Shown here piece by piece: positions 1 through 6,558 of a stretch of DNA of 13,972 bases. Each line of letters starts with the position of its first letter. The first letter of the stretch is position 1. Under the pieces are notes generated by a model that saw only the letters and a list, made by a program, of their open reading frames with translations, did no database searches and was not told the origin of the DNA. A program made the position numbers and the translations under genes. The DNA is taken from NCBI GenBank assembly GCA_003170655.1, contig PMYY01000102.1, positions 4,078-18,049 on the forward strand, in the 5' to 3' direction. This DNA is from Nitrospiraceae bacterium. Its GTDB lineage: Bacteria; Nitrospirota; Thermodesulfovibrionia; Thermodesulfovibrionales; Dissulfurispiraceae.

Positions 1-1
1 T

Positions 2-553
2 CCCGATCAGGAAGACCAGAAACATGATTTCCCCGGGCTTTCCGCCCTTCCCGAGAATGTGCGCAAGCATGTGACCGATCTTGTGCAGAGGGGCGGATCG
101 TCTCTTATGTCCGGGTCTTCACTTGCCATGATATCGGCTTTCATGGTTCTTTTCGGGTTTGTATTGTATATTTATATTTCCTTTTGCCTCTATATGATTG
201 CAAGGAAAGTCGGGGTAGCAGATGCATGGACGGCCTGGATACCGATCGTAAACCTCTGGACCTTTGTCGAGTCTGCCGGAAAGCCCTGGTGGTGGACGGC
301 GATTATAGTGGGCCTGTCTCTGTCGTCAGTAGTTCCGATAGCGGGGATTGCTTTGTGCCTGCTTAATCTCGGTGTTGTGATCTATCTATGGATGTGTATC
401 AGCGAGAATGTCGGGAAAAATAGATGGCTTGGCCTCCTGATGCTGGTTCCGATCGTAAACCTTTTTTATCCAGCTGTTCTAGCCTTTTCAAAAATCGAGC
501 CTCTTCCAAATATTGATTCTTCTTCAACAGGCGCTACCTCTGGACGAAGCTGA
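2..553 (+). CDS. DUF5684-like small integral membrane protein, start unresolved
   Basis: Function unknown. The frame is open from the window edge to the TGA at 551-553, so the protein may be 5'-truncated here. Internal starts are GTG at 59 (164 aa) and ATG at 107 (148 aa). Neither has a well-placed ribosome site; the purine-rich AGAGGGG at 87-93 is 13 bases before the ATG. Counted from the GTG, three membrane helices are visible (about residues 25-48, 77-106, 121-142). The signature is a repeated W-x-PIVN-L pattern: AWIPIVNLW near residue 60, then SAGKPWWW, and GLLMLVPIVNLFYPAVLAFSK near the C-terminus. I recognise this as the DUF5684 style, often found beside signal-peptidase-like or secretion genes, but no catalytic residue can be named. 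Upstream of the GTG the frame encodes a polar, probably cytoplasmic stretch (LPENVRKHV). It lies 56 bp before scpA on the same strand. Confident that it is a membrane protein; start and function are open. Confidence 0.75.
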   Translation, partial: PDQEDQKHDFPGLSALPENVRKHVTDLVQRGGSSLMSGSSLAMISAFMVLFGFVLYIYISFCLYMIARKVGVADAWTAWIPIVNLWTFVESAGKPWWWTAIIVGLSLSSVVPIAGIALCLLNLGVVIYLWMCISENVGKNRWLGLLMLVPIVNLFYPAVLAFSKIEPLPNIDSSSTGATSGRS

Positions 554-609
554 TCTTTTTTGGGGCTTCGTTTGAAGTTTTCTGGATTGCTGCGTTAAAC
601 TTACGGACT

Positions 610-1392
610 ATGGATTCTGCCGAAGCAAGTAATGCATACAGCGTAAAGGTCCCTGTATTCGAGGGACCTCTCGACCTTCTGCTTCATCTAATCAAGGAAA
701 ACAAGCTCGATATCTACGATATTCCGATATCGGTGATAACGAAGCAATATCTCGAATATCTTGAGCTAATGCAGGAACTCAATCTCGACATCGCCTCGGA
801 ATTTCTGGTGACTGCAGCAACCCTTATTTTTATCAAGTCCCGCATGCTTCTGCCTCAGGACGAGGCTGTTGAAAGCGGGGAGCAGGAAGACCCCATGGCA
901 GGCCTTGTGAAGCGACTTCTGGAATACCAGGCCTTCAAGGAAGCATCCGGTGAACTCAGGAAGCGCGAAGAAGTCTGGATGGATGTCTTTACGAGGGCGC
1001 CGCTCGAAATAGATAAATCCGCCATCGAACCTGACCTGTCTCTGTTCGAAGTCAATCTGTTCGATCTTGTGGGCGCTCTGAACAAAATCCTCAGCAAGGC
1101 TCCGCCTGAAGAAGTGCGGATAACCAAAGAAACGCTTACGGTTAAAGACCGCATCTCTGTCATCCTCGATAAACTGGAACGTGAAGAGACAGTGAGATTC
1201 GACCTGCTGTTTGAGCAGGACAAAAAGCGTGTCCAGATTATCGTTACATTTCTTGCGCTCCTCGAGATACTCCGTCTAGGACTGGGAAGGGTATATCAGG
1301 ATAGCCAGTTCGGAACTATCTGGATCATGAGGCATAACGAGAAGGCTGAAGATACTCCACCCGTGTCTGAAGAAAATACGATTGTTTCCTGA
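610..1392 (+). CDS. scpA: Segregation and condensation protein A
   Basis: ScpA is the kleisin subunit of the bacterial condensin SMC-ScpAB. It bridges the SMC heads and works with ScpB in chromosome compaction and segregation in the cytoplasm. The 260-aa length is normal for the family. The N-terminal SMC-neck-binding region is very clear: FEGPLDLLLHLI at residues 18-29, then DIYDIPI and the helix ending FIKSRMLLP near residue 82. The C-terminal winged helix that binds the SMC cap is at about residues 185-240 (VTFLALLEILRLG). The middle is acidic and helical, as usual. ATG at 610 is the first start that keeps the whole conserved region; no strong ribosome site precedes it (ACGGA only). scpB, which commonly follows scpA, is not here: the next gene is a convergent dehydrogenase. 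A short upstream gene on the same strand may share its transcript. Confidence 0.95.
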   Translation: MDSAEASNAYSVKVPVFEGPLDLLLHLIKENKLDIYDIPISVITKQYLEYLELMQELNLDIASEFLVTAATLIFIKSRMLLPQDEAVESGEQEDPMAGLVKRLLEYQAFKEASGELRKREEVWMDVFTRAPLEIDKSAIEPDLSLFEVNLFDLVGALNKILSKAPPEEVRITKETLTVKDRISVILDKLEREETVRFDLLFEQDKKRVQIIVTFLALLEILRLGLGRVYQDSQFGTIWIMRHNEKAEDTPPVSEENTIVS

Positions 1393-1494
1393 ATCCCTAC
1401 CCGCTAGGGAATAAGGTCTTGGCTTGTTGCATAAGATGTTCAGCATTTGGGGTGTCGGAAGCTGAGAATCCTCGCCTTTTATGTGGGGAGAATG

Positions 1495-2511
1495 TCAAGG
1501 AATTAACGCGTATTTGATGCCTTCTCCCCGCGAAAGTCTTTCGAACGGCTCCCGGATGTTTTCGAGTGAATATCTTCCACTGACCAGTTGGCCAACGTTG
1601 ATCGCACCGCTGCTGAGAAGTTTATATGCTTCCCTCACATCCGCGGGAGTAAAATGGAATATGCCCTTGATGGTGATCTCGTCGTAGTGGATGCGGTAGG
1701 TGTCATATGTAACGATTGTTCCCTGCTTGCAACCTCCGAAAAGAATTACCGTTCCGCCCCGCCGCACATAGTTCACCGTGTTTTCCCAGACCTCAAGTTG
1801 TCCAGTGCATTCGAACACATAGTCGAATCCCAGTCCACCGGTCATCGATTCGATGTTTTCGACGAGCATGGACGGCGCAGGTATCTCATCCGCACCCAAT
1901 GTCTTCGCTAGCCGGAGTCGCTCGCGTTCGAGTCCGGTAATCGTCACTTTCGCTCCCTTAAGCTTGGCCAAAAGCATGTGCAGCAGTCCGATGGGTCCGC
2001 TGCCGAGAATCAGGACTGAGTCACCCTTTTTGATATTCAGCCCGCTCATTCCGTGAACTACACACGAAAGGGGCTCAAGAAAAGCCGCCTCTTCGAATGA
2101 AAGATGAGATGGTTTGAGGTAAACATTCTGTTTTAAAATATGCCGTGGTACGACGATATGTTCGGCAAAGGCCCCTAGTATCTTGGTGTTCATAATATTT
2201 TCGCACAAATTATAGAGCTTCTTAGCGCAGTACCGGCAAACACGGCATGGGGCGGTGTGCACCGACATCACTTCATCACCCGGCTTGAACCCTTTTACCC
2301 CCTTGCCGGTCTCCTCGATGACACCTGAGAATTCATGACCGAAAAGGCCGGGCATAGGGATCAAAGTGTGTCCGCGAAGAAAGGCCTTCAGATCAGTACC
2401 GCAGGTGAGGGCGGCCTTTATTCGGACGAGGATTTCACCGGCTGCCGGTTTTGGAGCCGGGACTTCTTTTATTTCTACAGTTCCAGGCCGCGTGAGATAT
2501 ACAGCTTTCAA
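1495..2511 (-). CDS. Zinc-dependent medium-chain alcohol/polyol dehydrogenase family
   Basis: A cytoplasmic medium-chain dehydrogenase/reductase of the sorbitol/threonine/alcohol dehydrogenase class, expected to oxidise an alcohol or polyol with NAD(P). The GroES-like catalytic domain fills the N-terminal half: catalytic zinc ligands C37 (TCGTD), H59-E60 (GHEFSG) and E146 (LEPL), and a complete structural zinc site C89, C92, C95, C103. The Rossmann domain has GSGPIG at 170-175. E195 after the second strand slightly favours NAD over NADP. The 338-aa length is typical. The start is TTG at 2511, supported by GAGG about seven bases upstream and by a four-base overlap with the stop of the preceding small membrane gene (CTTTGAAAG), which suggests translational coupling. 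It is the last gene of the feoB-fur operon, so it may be iron-regulated; substrate and link to iron are unknown. No clear terminator follows before scpA's 3' end. Confidence 0.9.
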   Translation of the reverse strand: MKAVYLTRPGTVEIKEVPAPKPAAGEILVRIKAALTCGTDLKAFLRGHTLIPMPGLFGHEFSGVIEETGKGVKGFKPGDEVMSVHTAPCRVCRYCAKKLYNLCENIMNTKILGAFAEHIVVPRHILKQNVYLKPSHLSFEEAAFLEPLSCVVHGMSGLNIKKGDSVLILGSGPIGLLHMLLAKLKGAKVTITGLERERLRLAKTLGADEIPAPSMLVENIESMTGGLGFDYVFECTGQLEVWENTVNYVRRGGTVILFGGCKQGTIVTYDTYRIHYDEITIKGIFHFTPADVREAYKLLSSGAINVGQLVSGRYSLENIREPFERLSRGEGIKYALIP

Positions 2512-2744
2512 AGGTTAACCTCTATCCTCCCGCCGAGAATCTGGCCTGCAACCGCAGCGAGGATGAAAATGGGAATATAGCGATAATCGGTATGAGAGAG
2601 GAGGCGGGCTGCGATTATAAGTGGTATCGACAGATGTACATATAGAAACCACCGGGCTGAGAATTTACGGGTCTTGTTCCTCAGATAACCGAAGGGGATA
2701 TTAATGATGAAGGCGAGCAGCGCTATAAGAATAACGGTTCCCAT
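2508..2744 (-). CDS. Small conserved-looking membrane protein, function unknown
   Basis: I cannot assign a function. From ATG at 2744 it is 78 aa; a TTG at 2753 would add three residues. Neither start has a convincing ribosome site. The protein is nearly all membrane helix: a first helix (GTVILIALLAFIINIPF), a short basic loop (GYLRNKTRKFSARW), a second helix (FLYVHLSIPLIIAARLL), a polar turn (SHTDYRY) and a third (IPIFILAAVAGQILGG). Positive charges in the first loop suggest that loop faces the cytoplasm. The pattern NIPFGYLR...KFS..WFL..H..IPL recalls uncharacterised proteins I have seen in Desulfobacterota genomes; that is memory, not a search. Its TGA overlaps the TTG of the dehydrogenase by four bases, and it sits 66 bp after fur, so it probably belongs to the iron operon. 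It could be an accessory transport or redox membrane component. Confidence 0.7.
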   Translation of the reverse strand: MGTVILIALLAFIINIPFGYLRNKTRKFSARWFLYVHLSIPLIIAARLLSHTDYRYIPIFILAAVAGQILGGRIEVNL

Positions 2745-2752
2745 AAGCTTCA

Positions 2753-2782
2753 ATTATAAAAGAAGGGATTCGGTCAGCGCAA
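2753..2782 (-). promoter_or_regulatory. Possible internal -10 element after fur
   Basis: A perfect TATAAT lies on the minus strand at 2758-2753, just before the small membrane protein. The best -35 at 18 bp is TTGCGC (2782-2777), matching only three of six positions. If it is used, transcription would begin around 2746 and the ATG at 2744 would be nearly leaderless, which would fit the lack of a ribosome site. An AT-rich chance match is equally possible. Confidence 0.2.
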
Positions 2783-2810
2783 TCGCACCATACCGCTGTG
2801 ATCGTTCCGT

Positions 2811-3233
2811 TCAGCCGTCGCAGTTCTCGCAGACCCCCATGATTTCGAGACAGTGGCGAACGCCCTTGAAATTTTCCCGTTTACAGAGACTCTCCTGGAG
2901 CCGTTCGAGGGGCTTCGAGTAAAATTCGATCACCCTCCCGCAGACGGTGCAGATCATGTGGTCGTGGTGAGAGTTCTTCGAGACCTTCTCGTAATGCGCA
3001 TGCTTGTCCGTCCTCTCCACCTCTGCGATAAGTCCGCTTTCGACGAGCAGAGGGATGGTGCGGTAGATAGAGGCACGGGAGACCTTCGATCCCTTTGACC
3101 TCAATTGCACAAAGAGTTCATCGGGGGCAAAATGTCCCTGGCAGCAAAGGACCTCGCTGACTATCTCGTCCCGCTCTCTTGTGAGTTTGAGGCCCTTCTT
3201 TGATATGAATGCATCGAATTCCTGTTTTTCCAT
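2811..3233 (-). CDS. fur: Fur-family metal-responsive transcriptional repressor
   Basis: Fur-family dimer that binds DNA when loaded with ferrous iron (or zinc or manganese in sister clades). Residues are numbered from an in-frame GTG at 3236 that gives 141 aa; starting at ATG 3233 gives 140. The winged helix spans about residues 10-75, with recognition helix VSRASIYRTIPLLVESGLI. The dimerisation/metal half has the HHDH cluster at 90-93 and two CxxC pairs, C96/C99 and C136/C139, which form the structural zinc site. The feoB stop overlaps the start (TGATG), so translation is probably coupled. Adjacency to feoB and a Fur-box-like palindrome in the feoB promoter support an iron sensor; Zur or PerR cannot be excluded by sequence alone. 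Together these suggest negative feedback: Fur represses its own operon when iron is plentiful. Confidence 0.93.
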   Translation of the reverse strand: MEKQEFDAFISKKGLKLTRERDEIVSEVLCCQGHFAPDELFVQLRSKGSKVSRASIYRTIPLLVESGLIAEVERTDKHAHYEKVSKNSHHDHMICTVCGRVIEFYSKPLERLQESLCKRENFKGVRHCLEIMGVCENCDG

Positions 3234-5215
3234 CACAGACTCACATTAAAGTATCTTAACAACCAGCTCAACAGCCCGCCATAAAGAAAGGCCGCCGGAA
3301 AGACGATCCCTACTATCCAGAGAGTTGTCTTTAGACCACGTTCCTTGACGATCATGAAGAAGCTGGCCAGGCAAGGAAGAAATAGCGTGATTGTCACAAG
3401 GCTCACCACTGCCTGAACCGGGGTAAGCTCTCCATGCTGGGCCATTTCGAAAAGGCCCGCCGCACCGTAATCCCTTCTGAGAAAGCCCAAGATAAATGAA
3501 GCCGTGGTTTTGGGAGGCAGATGAAGGAGATTGACGACAACGGGTGAGGCCGCTTTCTCCAGCAGGGTGAGCAGATTGAGTTTGTGAAGCATGAAAAGTA
3601 TGAAAGTACCGAGAATGAAGAGCGGCACGGCTTCTTTCAGATACCATTCAACGCGGCCGACGGTTTTTACAACGATATTCATCAGATTGGGCATCCGTAT
3701 CGGCGGTATCTCGAGAAAAAATTCGGTTCTCTCTCCCGATACGAGTTTCGACGCGAAAAAGCCAGAAACAAAAAGCACAACCAGTATGCTTGAGGACCAG
3801 ATGACGGTGGCCCAGATAGACAGAGAGCCGAGGATGCCCAGGATGACTCCGAGCTGAGCAGAGCATGGAATCGCGAGGGCGAGTAAAAAGGTTGTAATGA
3901 TGCGGTCTCTTTTTGTTTCGAGGATCCTCGACGTCATTACCGCCATGGTCCCGCAACCCAGGCCGAGCACCATGGGAAGCACAGCCTTGCCGTTCAGTCC
4001 GATCATGTTGAAGACCCTGTTGCTCATGATCGCGAGCCGCGGTAGGTAACCGCTGTCCTCGAGGATTGCGAACGCGATGAAAAACGTGACAGTGATGGGC
4101 AGGATTATGGCTATGGCATAGGTCAGGGCAACCGTAACGAGTCCGTACTCCCCGACCAGCAATTCCTGTATGATAGGCACCGGTATCAATGTCTCGACCA
4201 CCTTCGTCGCCATAGGGTTTATGTAGTGACCGAATATGACATTCTGGACGAAATCGACCAGCACCCCGGCACCCAGAACGCCAACAAATTCATATAGTCC
4301 ATAAAGCACCACGATCAGCACAGGGATACCATAAACAGGGTGCATGCTTGCGTTGCCTATGAAGTTCAATAATGCCCCTCCCGAAGGGACCGTTTTTTTA
4401 ACGACCTTCAGCGCGATTTCCGCTGAGACCTCGATGCGTTTCTTGTTGATGAGATAAGCGGGGGATTCCTTTGCCTTGAGCAAACATTCATGCCTGAGAT
4501 GTTCTATTTCAGCCAGATCGCGGCTGCGCACATTAGCATGAAGCCAATCTTTCAGGCTTTCGTCTTCCGATAATATCATTACAGCAATAGAGCGCTTCGA
4601 CAATCCTGTCTGAGGCAACAGGCGCGAAATCTTCGATATATATTCTTCTATAATGGGACCGTAGCTGAGACGAACTGCAGCCCGCTGAGGCGAGAGCATT
4701 GCTTCTCTGAGTTCCTTGATGCCTTTTTTTTGGGGGGCGATGGTCGATACTATGTCGATCCCGAGGAGGCCTTTAAGAATGTCGACATCAATGGTGATAC
4801 CTTTATCCATCGCCTCGTCTATCATGTTGAGATCGAGGGTCATCGGAAGACCCATCTCCGCAATTTGCAGGGTAATAAGCAATGTCCGCTTCAGGTTCTT
4901 GGCATCTCCGACCTGGACAACGGCTGACGGGCATTCCGAAAGCAGAATATCGCGGGTCACCTTCTCATCTTCGCTCATAGGAACAAGGCTGTTAACGCCA
5001 GGCGTGTCGATCAGCACAAGCCGCTTGCCGTCAAGAGAGATATTGCCGCTCGTCACCTCGACAGTAGTGCCTGGATAGTTCGACACGGTGACGTATTTCC
5101 CAGTGAGCAGCCCGAAGATAACGCTTTTACCCACATTCGGATTGCCGACCAGTGTAATCTTGTCGAGTGCCGTTTTTTGCTGCTTTGATCCGTGCTTCTG
5201 CTTGCAGGTTTCCAG
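3233..5215 (-). CDS. feoB: Ferrous iron transport protein B, apparent CTG start
   Basis: Inner-membrane Fe(II) transporter with a cytoplasmic GTPase domain. Numbered from CTG at 5215 (660 aa): G1 GNPNVGKS at 24-31, G2 in NYPGTT at 46-51, G3 DTPG at 70-73, G4 NMID at 130-133. The membrane part begins near residue 290 and contains two Gate regions; conserved Cys sites include LGLGCG (C421), AIPCSAQLG (C451) and FLPC (C615). The C-terminal end is complete. The frame is closed by TAG at 5227-5225, and between that stop and the P-loop there is no ATG, GTG or TTG. The first GTG (5134) encodes Val of NVGKS and would remove half the P-loop. CTG at 5215 lies five bases after AGGGGG (5226-5221) and gives an N-terminus METCKQKHGS with a Cys/His pattern I have seen in related FeoB proteins. 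A one-base assembly error is the alternative. No feoA is present in the window. First gene of the feoB-fur operon. Confidence 0.93.
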   Translation of the reverse strand: METCKQKHGSKQQKTALDKITLVGNPNVGKSVIFGLLTGKYVTVSNYPGTTVEVTSGNISLDGKRLVLIDTPGVNSLVPMSEDEKVTRDILLSECPSAVVQVGDAKNLKRTLLITLQIAEMGLPMTLDLNMIDEAMDKGITIDVDILKGLLGIDIVSTIAPQKKGIKELREAMLSPQRAAVRLSYGPIIEEYISKISRLLPQTGLSKRSIAVMILSEDESLKDWLHANVRSRDLAEIEHLRHECLLKAKESPAYLINKKRIEVSAEIALKVVKKTVPSGGALLNFIGNASMHPVYGIPVLIVVLYGLYEFVGVLGAGVLVDFVQNVIFGHYINPMATKVVETLIPVPIIQELLVGEYGLVTVALTYAIAIILPITVTFFIAFAILEDSGYLPRLAIMSNRVFNMIGLNGKAVLPMVLGLGCGTMAVMTSRILETKRDRIITTFLLALAIPCSAQLGVILGILGSLSIWATVIWSSSILVVLFVSGFFASKLVSGERTEFFLEIPPIRMPNLMNIVVKTVGRVEWYLKEAVPLFILGTFILFMLHKLNLLTLLEKAASPVVVNLLHLPPKTTASFILGFLRRDYGAAGLFEMAQHGELTPVQAVVSLVTITLFLPCLASFFMIVKERGLKTTLWIVGIVFPAAFLYGGLLSWLLRYFNVSL

Positions 5216-5220
5216 GATGT

Positions 5221-5226
5221 CCCCCT
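5221..5226 (-). promoter_or_regulatory. Ribosome binding site supporting CTG start of feoB
   Basis: On the minus strand AGGGGG is followed by five bases (ACATC) and then CTG. The in-frame TAG stop overlaps this element, so translation cannot start further upstream in the feoB frame. ATC at 5218 is only two bases from the element and is a poorer candidate. Confidence 0.5.
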
Positions 5227-5252
5227 AACAATTACATGAATATAAATGAAAC

Positions 5253-5267
5253 TGAGACTCTGTCTCA
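5253..5267 (-). promoter_or_regulatory. Fur-box-like palindromic operator at the feoB start site
   Basis: TGAGACTCTGTCTCA on the plus strand is a perfect 6-3-6 inverted repeat (TGAGAC / GTCTCA). It agrees at the outer positions with the widely reported 7-1-7 Fur box form TGAGAAT-N-ATTCTCA. It begins directly after the -10 hexamer of the feoB promoter and would cover the predicted transcription start near 5261, the right place for a repressor. With fur as the second gene of this transcript, autoregulation is the natural reading. The match is by eye; binding is inferred. Confidence 0.6.
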
Positions 5268-5297
5268 ATTATATGGTGGGCAGGGATGGTTTGTCAA
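5268..5297 (-). promoter_or_regulatory. Consensus sigma-70-type promoter of the feoB-fur operon
   Basis: On the minus strand a perfect TTGACA (5297-5292) is separated by 18 bp from a perfect TATAAT (5273-5268). Start of transcription is predicted near 5261, giving a leader of about 46 bases before the CTG codon of feoB. Full consensus in both hexamers is rare and suggests strong expression when the adjacent palindrome is unoccupied. Confidence 0.75.
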
Positions 5298-5391
5298 GCG
5301 CTCTCTTAGCTTTCGACATCTGTTGTTCGTCTCAGCTCAATCTCCTTCTTGATCGTCGCCTCATATATATGGTTAAATAGGCAGTTTGGAA

Positions 5392-6555
5392 ATGAAATCT
5401 TCTATAATAGCTATAGTGAACCCGAAAAGATTTTTTACATCTGCCGCGGTGTGTATGCTGTCATTCTTGTCTCTGGGTGCTTTTGTCTCCTGGGCACAGG
5501 AGACGACTCCTACGCCTGTCAAGATCCGTGCGGCCAGGCATCAGGATTCCGTCCGGGTAGTTTTTACCACCGAGGACTTCCTTGTGAAGAATGTATCGGT
5601 GATACTGACAAAAAATAAGACAATCAGGATAGATCTTCACTCTGCTGCGGCGGCTGCAGCAGCAGGTAGGGAAAAGCCGGCGATCTCTTTTGAGACCGAG
5701 ATGGGCCAGTTGAAGAGTGATACGTCCGTGGAGTTAATAAAGTCTGTCACTCTGACGGCCAAAGGAGACAGCTGCATAATAACCATACCGAATGTCGAAG
5801 ATATCAAGGTTTCGAAGCTCCAGTCCCCCCCGAGGATAGTTATCGACGCGCTTTTCATTTCAGCACCAAAGGAGGCAGCTGCCCCAGCCGTACCGCCAAG
5901 ACCTTTGACTGATCAAATTTCTTTTAAACATATTGTTATCGACGCGGGGCACGGAGGTTACGATTATGGCATCAGAGGAGCCCATTTTGCGGAGAAGGAT
6001 TTCGTCCTCCTGTTCGCTAGAGATTTTGCATCGTTGCTGGCTAAAAGCGGCAAGGAGGCGCTGCTTACGAGAAAGAGCGACCAGATCATGAACCTCGCCG
6101 AAAGGATAGAAGCTGTCAATAAAAAGCCACCGGATCTTGTCATAAGCTTCCATGTCGCTTCCACCAAGGTCCCGGTGCTTTACACGATCCCGGGGAAGAC
6201 AGACTCAAGTCTTGAACTATCGTCCGAGAGAAACGGCGACCTGAAGAAGATGGAGATCGCGACGGGAATTGCCGATTCGATTGCAGTCAACATGGTGAAG
6301 GATCTTTCAGTCAAGGCAGTGAGGGAGATTTTACCCCTTTCTCTATTGACGAAAAGCAAAGTCCCAGCAATCCTCATAGAACTGCCTAATCCGGATGAAT
6401 TCACTTATGATAAGAAGGGCAGGGATCGGCTTATGTCGTCTATCTTAAAAGGTATTGCCGCAGGTGTAAAAGAGGAGAAGCCTGCTGCGCCGACCGCCCC
6501 GAAACCCGAGGCCAGGCCGCTCAACAAGGCCACTGATAAAGGCGAAAAGATGTAA
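5392..6555 (+). CDS. Exported N-acetylmuramoyl-L-alanine amidase (Amidase_3)
   Basis: Zinc hydrolase expected to cut the amide bond between MurNAc and L-Ala of peptidoglycan in the periplasm. Positions are numbered from TTG at 5386 (389 aa); ATG at 5392 is preferred here, and both starts have weak ribosome sites. A signal peptide spans about residues 14-38 (KRFF, hydrophobic core, then SWA before Q38). Residues 45-157 form a beta-rich domain resembling AMIN, interrupted by a run of seven or more alanines (87-93). The Amidase_3 domain covers 180-360 with zinc/catalytic residues in place: H189 in DAGHGG, E203 in AEKDF, H256 in ISFHVAS, E332 in ILIEL. The third motif differs from the usual SIHAN form and the following region is shortened, so it is a divergent member. 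The tail is Pro/Ala/Lys-rich. It lies 3 bp before the GerMN gene and heads a cell-wall cluster. The upstream 110 bases hold no confident promoter. Confidence 0.85.
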   Translation: MKSSIIAIVNPKRFFTSAAVCMLSFLSLGAFVSWAQETTPTPVKIRAARHQDSVRVVFTTEDFLVKNVSVILTKNKTIRIDLHSAAAAAAAGREKPAISFETEMGQLKSDTSVELIKSVTLTAKGDSCIITIPNVEDIKVSKLQSPPRIVIDALFISAPKEAAAPAVPPRPLTDQISFKHIVIDAGHGGYDYGIRGAHFAEKDFVLLFARDFASLLAKSGKEALLTRKSDQIMNLAERIEAVNKKPPDLVISFHVASTKVPVLYTIPGKTDSSLELSSERNGDLKKMEIATGIADSIAVNMVKDLSVKAVREILPLSLLTKSKVPAILIELPNPDEFTYDKKGRDRLMSSILKGIAAGVKEEKPAAPTAPKPEARPLNKATDKGEKM

Positions 6556-6558
6556 CGG

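Noticed and set aside
1..71. Minus-strand frame from 71 to the edge encoding a hydrophobic peptide
   Set aside because: Only about 23 codons, no ribosome site, and it overlaps the plus-strand frame that continues into a clear membrane protein.
544..571. Inverted repeat ACGAAGC/GCTTCGT across the end of the DUF5684-like gene
   Set aside because: Fourteen-base loop with the T-run inside the loop instead of after the stem; not a convincing terminator.
1394..1410. TCCCTA/TAGGGA hairpin just after scpA
   Set aside because: Only six base pairs and followed by ATAAGG instead of a T-run. It could assist termination but cannot be called.
5232..5237. ATG-TAA start-stop pair in the feoB leader
   Set aside because: Six bases without a ribosome site; likely chance, though it sits just before the feoB ribosome site.
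5053..5268. Minus-strand open frame of 71 codons starting with ATG inside the feoB promoter
   Set aside because: Its ATG lies next to the -10 hexamer, upstream of the predicted transcription start, and its frame runs out of phase with the unmistakable FeoB GTPase motifs.
5349..5379. TTGATC with TTAAAT, or TATATA, as an amidase promoter
   Set aside because: Spacing of 19 bp or 9 bp and weak hexamers; AT-rich sequence gives such matches by chance.
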